Shown here: piece by piece, positions 1-5,063 of the stretch | Layout of the letters: each line of letters starts with the position of its first letter | Numbering within the stretch: the stretch's first letter is position 1 | Assembly: GCA_018818755.1 (NCBI GenBank) | Contig: JAHIRL010000027.1 | Span: 1-9,045 of the forward strand | Origin: Patescibacteria group bacterium | GTDB lineage: Bacteria; Patescibacteriota; Gracilibacteria; UBA1369; LOWO2-01-FULL-3 | Length of the DNA stretch: 9,045 nt | Direction of reading: 5' to 3' | Translations under genes and position numbers: made by a program | Notes under the pieces: model-generated | Database searches by the model: none | Told to the model about the DNA's origin: nothing | Seen by the model: the letters and a program-made list of their open reading frames with translations, nothing else

Positions 1-30
1 AAAAAACTGCCTTCAAATATTTATACTGCG

Positions 31-216
31 ATGGAACACTTTTCCCGTAGTGAGTTTATTGATGAATTGATGGGGAGTGATAACAAAGAGAAATATCTTG
101 AGTTAAAGCGATTGAGTGCAGATAGGTGTCCGCGTGACCTTGGAACTCGTGTAAAATCCGGTGAGGTTTTGTATCATCATGAAGTTACAAATCAGATGAT
201 TTGGGGTGGGTTTTAA
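31..216 (+). CDS. Small hypothetical protein, 61 aa
   Basis: I do not recognise this protein. It is a soluble, charged 61-residue chain with no signal peptide, no membrane segment and no known motif. It opens with MEHFSRSEFIDEL and ends in an aromatic tail (MIWGGF). Its single Cys (residue 33) lies in a DRCPRDLG stretch. It is probably real because it stands alone on the coding strand, its codons resemble its neighbours' and a strong hairpin terminator follows its stop by about 10 bases. A TATACT box at 22-27 lies only 3 bases before the ATG, which is too close for a normal leader, so the start or promoter is uncertain. There is no Shine-Dalgarno site. The 30 bases before it could also be the end of a larger transcription unit outside the window. 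Confidence 0.5.
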   Translation: MEHFSRSEFIDELMGSDNKEKYLELKRLSADRCPRDLGTRVKSGEVLYHHEVTNQMIWGGF

Positions 217-225
217 GATAGTGTT

Positions 226-258
226 GGGGAAATCCCCGGGGATTTCCCCTTAATTTTT
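226..258 (+). terminator. Rho-independent terminator after the 61-aa gene
   Basis: A perfect 24-base palindrome occupies 226-249, with GGGGAAATCCCC followed directly by its reverse complement. It can fold as a 10-bp stem with a CCGG loop. TTAATTTTT follows at 250-258. The T-run lies only on the plus-strand 3' side, so it should act on plus-strand transcripts. It separates the first gene from the redoxin operon. Confidence 0.85.
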
Positions 259-276
259 CGTTTAAATAAGCCGTTC

Positions 277-304
277 TTGTTTTTTGCGGAAAATCTCTTA
301 TACT
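277..304 (+). promoter_or_regulatory. Leaderless promoter of the redoxin operon
   Basis: TATACT at 299-304 is exactly 6 bases before the ATG at 311. This is the TANNNT-N6-ATG arrangement known for leaderless mRNAs in other bacteria such as Deinococcus. A TTGTTT -35 candidate is at 277-282 with a 16-base spacer. There is no Shine-Dalgarno site before the ATG, which fits transcription starting at or next to the start codon. Confidence 0.6.
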
Positions 305-310
305 TGAGCC

Positions 311-862
311 ATGGTCTTGATGGAATCGCTCAATTTGCCTTTGATGTCCGATGCTCCTGATTTTGAATTGGAGGGGATTGATGGAAAAACTTATAGTCTT
401 GCGGATTTTGAGGGGGCAAAGGTTCTCGTTGTGGTGTTTATGTGTAATCATTGTCCTTATGTGCAGGCTGTTTGGGATAGATTGGTTGATTTGCAGAAAA
501 AATTTAAAGATAAAGGAGTGCGCTTTGTGGGAATAAATCCGAATTTCCATCCGGATTATCCGCAGGAGACTATGGAAAAAATGAAAGAATATGCTGATCG
601 TTACAAAATGAACTTCCCTTATTTGTTGGATGAAAGCCAAAATATAGCGAGAGCTTACAGGGCTCAGTGTACGCCAGATATTTTTGTTTATGATCAGAAA
701 AAAAAGCTTGCTTACCATGGGAGAATTGACGATAATTGGCAAGACCCAGGCAGGGTGAGCGGGCATGATCTTGCTGAGGCAATTGTGGCATTATTTAACG
801 CCCAGTCTCCAAGCGGCCAACAATATCCCTGCATGGGCTGTAGTATTAAATGGAGAGAATGA
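311..862 (+). CDS. Thioredoxin-fold redoxin (AhpC/TSA-like family protein)
   Basis: This is a cytoplasmic thiol oxidoreductase of the thioredoxin/peroxiredoxin superfamily, 183 residues, probably acting in thiol-disulfide exchange or peroxide defence. The N-terminus has the redoxin signature APDFELEGIDGKTYSLADF (15-33). The active-site CNHCP motif follows a hydrophobic strand (VLVVVFM), with Cys45 and Cys48. QCTPDIFVYD (119-128) holds the cis-proline loop, where Thr121 precedes Pro122. The C-terminus carries a second pair, CMGCSIKW (Cys174, Cys177), typical of this subfamily and possibly a resolving or metal-binding site. There is no signal peptide. The ATG at 311 is supported by a leaderless promoter. 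The stop overlaps the next start as ATGA. The exact substrate cannot be read from sequence, and the CxxC makes a classical one-Cys peroxiredoxin less likely. Confidence 0.88.
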   Translation: MVLMESLNLPLMSDAPDFELEGIDGKTYSLADFEGAKVLVVVFMCNHCPYVQAVWDRLVDLQKKFKDKGVRFVGINPNFHPDYPQETMEKMKEYADRYKMNFPYLLDESQNIARAYRAQCTPDIFVYDQKKKLAYHGRIDDNWQDPGRVSGHDLAEAIVALFNAQSPSGQQYPCMGCSIKWRE

Positions 863-1188
863 ATGCATTAAACAAAATTGGGGACAACGATGTGCAGGAG
901 CGGGGGGATTCAAAGCTTAGGCCGAAGGTTGCGAATTTTGCGTGTGCTTTGGATTTTTCGGGGATGACGGTTTTTTCGATTCGTTCAGGGGTTGACCCTA
1001 GGCGGATTTTGGATACAGCCAATGATCCTTATGAGTTGTCTGCTAAAGTTGCTAAGCATCCCGATGTTGATTATTTGAAAGATCCCGAAGTGAGGAGGTT
1101 GACGGGTAGTGAAATGTTGAGGGGTTTGAATGTGAATGAGATTCAGGCGGTGGTCGGAGTGAAAATTAATAAGGTTAATGAAGGTTAA
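859..1188 (+). CDS. Hypothetical protein, 109 aa, coupled to redoxin and methyltransferase
   Basis: I do not recognise this family. It is a soluble protein of 109 residues with no membrane segment. The central part (KVANFACALDFSGMTVFSIRSGVDPRRIL) reads like one or two beta strands followed by a helix, and the C-terminal half is helical with a basic end. I chose the ATG at 859 because it overlaps the redoxin stop as ATGA, the common mark of translational coupling. An in-frame ATG at 850 would add three residues. GGAGAG lies at 852-857, close to 859. The 3' end overlaps the FkbM-type gene by 11 bases, so the three genes form one tight operon. Membership of that operon is the only functional clue. 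Confidence 0.7.
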   Translation: MNALNKIGDNDVQERGDSKLRPKVANFACALDFSGMTVFSIRSGVDPRRILDTANDPYELSAKVAKHPDVDYLKDPEVRRLTGSEMLRGLNVNEIQAVVGVKINKVNEG

Positions 1189-1846
1189 TTTTTTAAATTT
1201 TGAGTTGGATCTGCCCGTGGAAACTGAGGCAGATAAATCCGTGCTACGAGAGGTTTTTCTTGATCGTGATTACCTATGTTTGGAGGACTTGATTAGGCAA
1301 GCTGGGGTTGTGGTGGACATAGGGGCACATATCGGACTGTTTAGTATCTACGCAAAGTGCCTGAATACTAAAATTGCACTGTTTTCTTATGAACCTGATG
1401 TGCGGAATTTTGGGCTGATGAAAGAGGCTTTAAGGGCGAACAAGTTTTTAGATCGGGATTCTGTTTTGAAGAATGTTGCAGTAGGGGCGGAAAATGGTCG
1501 GCGGAAATTTTATTTGAGTGAAGATTCTCATAATCATTCTTTTTTAGGTGAGGGGAAAGAGGTGATGGTGGATGTGATTGATATGGTGAAGATTTTAGCT
1601 AGAGATTTGCAGGGGAAAAAATGTGATTTGTTGAAGATGGATTGTGAGGGGGCGGAGTTTGAGATTTTGAGGAGTATGAACAGGGAGCAGTTTGATAAGA
1701 TTTCCAATATATATGTTGAATATCATGAGGGGGAAGGGCGAAGTGCTCGAGAGCTTGGGGAAATTTTGAGGGAAAATGGATTTAAAGTGAAAATGAGTAT
1801 TTCGCGTTTTGATTGCAGATTTGGTTTTATTTTGGGTAGAAAGTGA
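1178..1846 (+). CDS. FkbM family SAM-dependent methyltransferase
   Basis: This is a Rossmann-fold methyltransferase of 222 residues. Motif I is VVVDIGAHIGLFS (44-56), the SAM-binding glycine loop. Strand 2 ends with the acidic YEPD (71-74), expected to bind the SAM ribose. DLLKMDCEGAEFEIL (150-164) is the hallmark FkbM DxEGAE motif. The C-terminus (GFKVKMSISRFDCRFGFILGRK) matches the usual closing strands. FkbM-type enzymes O-methylate sugars, polyketides and other small molecules; the substrate here is unknown, and surface glycan modification is one possibility. The ATG at 1178 lies inside the end of the preceding gene, with AAGG about 4 bases upstream. The TGA stop (1844-1846) forms part of the extended -10 box of the next gene. 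No terminator follows, so some transcripts may run on into the ZIP gene. Confidence 0.88.
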   Translation: MKVNFLNFELDLPVETEADKSVLREVFLDRDYLCLEDLIRQAGVVVDIGAHIGLFSIYAKCLNTKIALFSYEPDVRNFGLMKEALRANKFLDRDSVLKNVAVGAENGRRKFYLSEDSHNHSFLGEGKEVMVDVIDMVKILARDLQGKKCDLLKMDCEGAEFEILRSMNREQFDKISNIYVEYHEGEGRSARELGEILRENGFKVKMSISRFDCRFGFILGRK

Positions 1847-1852
1847 TATAAT
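1844..1852 (+). promoter_or_regulatory. Extended -10 promoter, leaderless, for the ZIP gene
   Basis: TGATATAAT contains a perfect TATAAT (1847-1852) with the upstream TG dinucleotide of an extended -10 element. The TGA is also the stop codon of the methyltransferase gene. The ATG at 1859 is exactly 6 bases downstream, the same spacing as at the redoxin gene. No good -35 box is present at 16-18 bases, which an extended -10 can tolerate. Confidence 0.65.
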
Positions 1853-1858
1853 TTGCTT

Positions 1859-2593
1859 ATGAATGAAGCTTTATATCCTATTTTGGCTACAGTTGCGGTC
1901 AGTTTGGTCTCTTTGGTGGGGGTTGTTACTTTGATGATTTCAGATAAGATTTTGAATAAGATTTTACTTCTCCTGGTGGCTCTTTCTGCAGGTGTGTTGA
2001 TGGGAGGTGCATTTTTGCATTTGATTCCCGAGGCTTTTGAGGAGTATGGTCCTGGATCTGTTTCAATATGGATTTTGGTTGGATTTTCTGTTTTCTTTGT
2101 TTTAGAAAGGCTTTTGCATTGGCATCATTGCCATAAACATGGTGGAAAATGCGAGGTGCATACTTTTACTTATATGAATTTGGTGGGGGATGGTTTGCAT
2201 AACTTTGTAGATGGACTTTTGATTGCGGCCAGTTTTTCGATGGATTTTAGTTTGGGTATGGCAACAACTGTGGCGGTGATTGCGCATGAAATTCCGCAGG
2301 AGATTGGTGATTTTGCCGTTTTGTTACATGGAGGGTTTTCTAAGGGGAAGGCCTTGTTGATGAATTTTTTATCGGCACTTGTTGCTGTTGCAGGAGCTGT
2401 TGTTGGAGTATTGTTGGTTTCTGAAGTGGAGGATTTTACTAAGGTTTTAATCCCACTTACTGCCGGTGGATTTATTTATATTGCTGCATCAGATCTTATT
2501 CCTGAACTTCATAAGCAGCCGAAGCTTAGTTCTTCTATTTTGAGTTTTGCAGTTTTTATTTTGGGGATTGTTTTTATGTTCCTTCTTGTTTAG
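1859..2593 (+). CDS. ZIP family divalent metal transporter
   Basis: This is an integral membrane permease for zinc, iron or related divalent cations, 244 residues with about eight predicted membrane segments. The helix 4 signature HNFVDG (114-119) and the helix 5 signature HEIPQE (143-148) hold the ligands of the ZIP metal site. ALSAGVLMGGAFLHLIPEAF (41-60) is the usual early helix and ends in a conserved HLIPEA. A His/Cys-rich loop (HWHHCHKH, 87-94, then Cys98 and His101) lies before helix 4, as in many ZIPs, and may sense or deliver metal. The start is ATG 1859; an upstream in-frame TTG at 1853 directly follows the TATAAT box and cannot be part of a mRNA starting there. Metal specificity and direction cannot be told from this sequence. 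Confidence 0.92.
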   Translation: MNEALYPILATVAVSLVSLVGVVTLMISDKILNKILLLLVALSAGVLMGGAFLHLIPEAFEEYGPGSVSIWILVGFSVFFVLERLLHWHHCHKHGGKCEVHTFTYMNLVGDGLHNFVDGLLIAASFSMDFSLGMATTVAVIAHEIPQEIGDFAVLLHGGFSKGKALLMNFLSALVAVAGAVVGVLLVSEVEDFTKVLIPLTAGGFIYIAASDLIPELHKQPKLSSSILSFAVFILGIVFMFLLV

Positions 2594-2610
2594 GTAAAGC
2601 CGAAATTTTT

Positions 2611-2640
2611 AGGGCTTATTATTGACAGCCCTTGCTTTTT
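2611..2640 (+). terminator. Short hairpin terminator after the ZIP gene, overlapping a promoter
   Basis: AGGGCT (2611-2616) pairs perfectly with AGCCCT (2627-2632) across a 10-base loop, and TGCTTTTT follows. The stem is only 6 bp, so termination may be partial. The loop carries most of the TTGACA -35 box of the next gene. An upstream AAGCC (2597-2601) could instead pair with GGCTT (2613-2617), excluding the terminator stem. Confidence 0.45.
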
Positions 2641-2650
2641 ATGGTTAAAT
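2622..2650 (+). promoter_or_regulatory. Promoter of the repeat-protein gene
   Basis: A consensus TTGACA -35 box (2622-2627) is followed after 17 bases by TTAAAT (2645-2650), a 4-of-6 match to the -10 consensus. Transcription would begin near 2657, about 15 bases before the ATG at 2672. This argues against the in-frame TTG at 2651 as the start. Confidence 0.5.
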
Positions 2651-2671
2651 TTGAGGCTATTATTGAGTTAT

Positions 2672-4471
2672 ATGGAGGAACAGAAAAAACATTTAGGAAC
2701 TGGAAAAAAGGATCAGGAGTTGATCGTTTTACGCGGTGATTTTTGTGATGCTGCAGAGCAGAATCCATTAAAGGAGAAGCCTTTGCAGATTTTGATGGAA
2801 ATGGAGGAGGCTCTTAGGGGGGTCTTGGAGGATTCTTATGATGTTGCTAGTATTGATAAGTATATGCGTGAGCATATTGGAGAGGATGTGGATGGATTTT
2901 TGGGGACTTTGAATTGTTTAAGGAAGGAACTTTTTGAGGCTATTGCTGGGGCTAGTACTGAGCAAGTGTTAAAGGAGCTTGGTGTTTACTATAGAGCGTT
3001 GGATAGGGTTATAGGTGAGCCGATGAATATTAATTATCCTGCTGGTGTAGGGGGAGGAGGTGGCTTGGATGATGCTCCTACTCTTGATGTGAATAAGATT
3101 GTTTTGCTTTTGGAGGTTTTGCAGGGTTTAGGTGTTTTTGTAGATGATTTGTCAGTTGTGCTTGGGAAAAATAGGCCTGAGATGGTGCGGGCAGAGAGTT
3201 ATATTTATGTAGAAATTCCAAGATTAAACAAGACAGTCTTATTGAATCTTGCTTATGGTGAAGCTACTTTTGTTTTGGATGGGATTTTTGAGGAAGATGC
3301 TGTTATGGGTGCGACTAAAAAGGAGTGGGTAGATATGTTTAAGGGTGAAAAAATTATTTTTAATGAAAAGCATGTTAATGATTGGATGAAGAAGATGTCC
3401 GAAGTTCTTGAGGGAGTGCAGGGGAGTTTGGGGACTAAGATCGAAATTAAAAATTATGAATTATCTAAGAAGATTAAAAAAGCGCTTAAGAAGGATTACC
3501 CAAGACCGGAGGATTTTATGGGTTTGACTCAAAGGCAGCGAATAAAATTGAGGTATTTTGATAGGAACCTAGGGGCGATGGCTACTGTTGTGTGCGGAAA
3601 GGCTGCAATGCGACCTTCAAAGGATAAGAAGGATTGTGCTTTGTTTGCACGAGAGGTGTATGGAGAAGGCCATGAAGTTATCGAGCAATGGTTGTGGGAT
3701 GAAAAGGAATTGAAGGAGAAGGTTGTTGAGGTAATTAAGAAAGATTATCCTAGTCCTGAAAGTTTTATGGATGCTATTAAGAAAAGGTCAAAGGATCCAC
3801 TTTATTATGGAAGAACTATGGGGGAGTTGGCTTCTGTAATGTGTGAACAGTCTTATTTGAGTCCTATTAAATCTGTGAGTGATCGGGCATTGTTTGCACG
3901 AGAGGTGTATGGAAGTGGGTATGAAGTTATCGAGCAATGGTTGTGGGATGAAAAGGAATTGAAAAAGAAGATTGTAGAGAGGATCAAAAAAGATTATCCA
4001 ACGCCAGATGGCTTTATGGGACTGGGTGATGAAGATAGGGGGAATTTATTTTATTATGGGAGGGGTGTGGCAGAGTTGGCTAGTATTGCCTCTGGGACTA
4101 ATAATTTGAAACCTGCTAATTCTAAGAAAGATTATGCAAGATTGGCACGAGGAGTATATGGGGAAGGGCATGAGGTGATTGATCAATGGTTTTGGGATAA
4201 AGAGTATTTGAGAGGGAAGATTGTTGAGGCGATTTTGAGGGATCATCCTGATCCAGAGGAGTTTATGGAACTGTATACTGGAAAATATCGAAAAAACATG
4301 TCTTATTTTGGACGGGGGAGTGGTGGAGTGGCTAGTATTGTATGTGGGAAGGATATATGTGAAAAATCTTCTTTGCAGCCTGCTAATTCAAAGAAGGATT
4401 GTGCTCTTTTGGCAGAGGCTGTTTATGGAGAGGGGCATGAGGTGATTGAGAAGATTCTAAGGGTGGGATAG
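2672..4471 (+). CDS. Tandem-repeat protein with four ~83-residue units, unknown function
   Basis: A 599-residue soluble protein with no signal peptide or membrane segment. Residues 1-115 are helical and charged. A glycine run (GVGGGGGLDD, about 123-132) acts as a linker. A middle domain (about 135-255) has YIYVEIPRLNKTVLLNLAYG and EATFVLDGIFEEDAV, a pattern I associate, unverified, with CPR-specific proteins. The C-terminal 340 residues are four tandem units, the first three exactly 83 residues each. They share an IxxDYPxPxxFM motif, YYGR or YFGR, a small-residue helix around LAS, and VYGxGxEVIEQWLWD at the end. Such units could form a helical solenoid or repeated helix-turn-helix-like modules binding protein or nucleic acid; this is inference. 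The start is ATG 2672, chosen from promoter position; upstream TTG codons at 2651 and 2663 are in frame. Confidence 0.8.
   Translation: MEEQKKHLGTGKKDQELIVLRGDFCDAAEQNPLKEKPLQILMEMEEALRGVLEDSYDVASIDKYMREHIGEDVDGFLGTLNCLRKELFEAIAGASTEQVLKELGVYYRALDRVIGEPMNINYPAGVGGGGGLDDAPTLDVNKIVLLLEVLQGLGVFVDDLSVVLGKNRPEMVRAESYIYVEIPRLNKTVLLNLAYGEATFVLDGIFEEDAVMGATKKEWVDMFKGEKIIFNEKHVNDWMKKMSEVLEGVQGSLGTKIEIKNYELSKKIKKALKKDYPRPEDFMGLTQRQRIKLRYFDRNLGAMATVVCGKAAMRPSKDKKDCALFAREVYGEGHEVIEQWLWDEKELKEKVVEVIKKDYPSPESFMDAIKKRSKDPLYYGRTMGELASVMCEQSYLSPIKSVSDRALFAREVYGSGYEVIEQWLWDEKELKKKIVERIKKDYPTPDGFMGLGDEDRGNLFYYGRGVAELASIASGTNNLKPANSKKDYARLARGVYGEGHEVIDQWFWDKEYLRGKIVEAILRDHPDPEEFMELYTGKYRKNMSYFGRGSGGVASIVCGKDICEKSSLQPANSKKDCALLAEAVYGEGHEVIEKILRVG
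3452..4468 (+). repeat. Four in-frame tandem repeats of 249 bp (last one ~270 bp)
   Basis: The units are 3452-3700, 3701-3949, 3950-4198 and 4199-4468. The first three are exactly 249 bases (83 codons). The fourth carries an insertion of about 7 residues around KDICEKSS. Stretches of 24 bases (3641-3664 and 3890-3913) and 43 bases (3672-3714 and 3921-3963) are identical at exactly one repeat length apart, while unit interiors have diverged. Cysteines vary by unit: two in unit 1, one in unit 2, none in unit 3 and three in unit 4. Confidence 0.9.
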
Positions 4472-4487
4472 GAGCACTGATGCCGAA

Positions 4488-4516
4488 TTGTTTTTTATGC
4501 AATTGCTTGCTATAAT
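4488..4516 (+). promoter_or_regulatory. Promoter of the pilin gene
   Basis: TTGTTT (4488-4493), a 17-base spacer and a perfect TATAAT (4511-4516) make one of the best sigma70-type promoters in the window. Transcription would start near 4523, giving a leader of about 22 bases with no Shine-Dalgarno site before the ATG at 4545. The boxes lie inside an apparent upstream in-frame extension of the pilin reading frame, which shows that extension is not translated. Confidence 0.7.
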
Positions 4517-4544
4517 TCTTTTTGAGTTATTTAGCCTTTATTCT

Positions 4545-5006
4545 ATGAAAAATCGATCTGCCGGCTTTACGATGATTGAGCTTATTCTTGTGGTTGCTAT
4601 TGTGGCTATTTTGACGGCTGTGGCTTTTGTAGCTGTTAATCCGGCTAAACGATTGATGGATAGTAGAAATGCTAATCGGCAGGGAGCTGTGAAGGGTTTG
4701 AGTGAGGCGATTGTGAATTATAGCTTGGAAAATTCTTCTTTTCCTTTGGGTGTTACCGGTGATTTGAAGATGGTGGGGACTGCGGCTAATGGTTGTGCTG
4801 TTGCCTGTGGAGAGGAGAGTACTGGGGATGATTGTGTGAATTTGGAAGGGGCTTTGCAGAAGTATCTTGAGCCTTTGCCTGTGGATCCTAAGAATGGAAC
4901 GCAGGAAATGAGCGGTTATGCTGTTGTGTCTTTGGGGGCTAATGCTTTTAAAATTGTGGCTTGTTATACAGAAGGGGATGAGGGAATTGAGGTAATTGTG
5001 AAGTAA
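4545..5006 (+). CDS. Type IV pilin-like prepilin with class III signal peptide
   Basis: A 153-residue prepilin. The leader MKNRSAG is followed by FTMIELILVVAIVAILTAVAF, the type III (prepilin peptidase) site, with cleavage expected between Gly7 and Phe8 and the conserved Glu5 of the mature chain at residue 12. The hydrophobic helix then passes into NPAKRLMDSRNANRQG, a form common in CPR pseudopilins. The globular part has four Cys (84, 88, 97, 140) that could form disulfides outside the cell, and LEPLPVDPKNGT, a conserved turn near the end of many small pilins. It would be a major or minor subunit of a type IV pilus or related secretion or uptake fibre. No other pilus gene is in the window. 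The ATG at 4545 is fixed by the short leader typical of prepilins and by the promoter just upstream. Confidence 0.9.
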   Translation: MKNRSAGFTMIELILVVAIVAILTAVAFVAVNPAKRLMDSRNANRQGAVKGLSEAIVNYSLENSSFPLGVTGDLKMVGTAANGCAVACGEESTGDDCVNLEGALQKYLEPLPVDPKNGTQEMSGYAVVSLGANAFKIVACYTEGDEGIEVIVK

Positions 5007-5009
5007 ATT

Positions 5010-5037
5010 TTGCGGGGGCGGATAATTGTGGCATAAT
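5010..5037 (+). promoter_or_regulatory. Extended -10 promoter of the kinase-deaminase gene
   Basis: TTGCGG (5010-5015), a 16-base spacer and CATAAT (5032-5037) preceded by TGG (5029-5031) form an extended -10 promoter. Transcription would begin near 5044, leaving an AT-rich leader of about 20 bases without a Shine-Dalgarno site before the ATG at 5064. No terminator is seen between the pilin stop and this promoter. Confidence 0.5.
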
Positions 5038-5063
5038 TGCGGAAAATTTAACCGTTTTTAATT

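Noticed and set aside
185..766. Long minus-strand reading frame opposite the redoxin gene
   Set aside because: It is antisense to a clear redoxin gene, has no domain or start signal, and its composition is what the complement of a G/T-rich gene gives.
1178..2593. Glycine-coding UGA (genetic code 25), which would fuse the methyltransferase and ZIP genes
   Set aside because: No real gene in the window has an internal TGA although glycine is frequent, and a promoter sits exactly at the junction. TGA behaves as a normal stop.
3452..4471. CRISPR array or mobile element because of the periodic repeats
   Set aside because: The 249-base periodicity is in frame and protein coding, with no spacer-repeat alternation, terminal inverted repeats or transposase.
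4488..4544. N-terminal extension of the pilin reading frame (19 extra residues)
   Set aside because: The stretch contains the -35 and -10 boxes and would place a non-typical sequence before the short prepilin leader. The start at 4545 fits the family.
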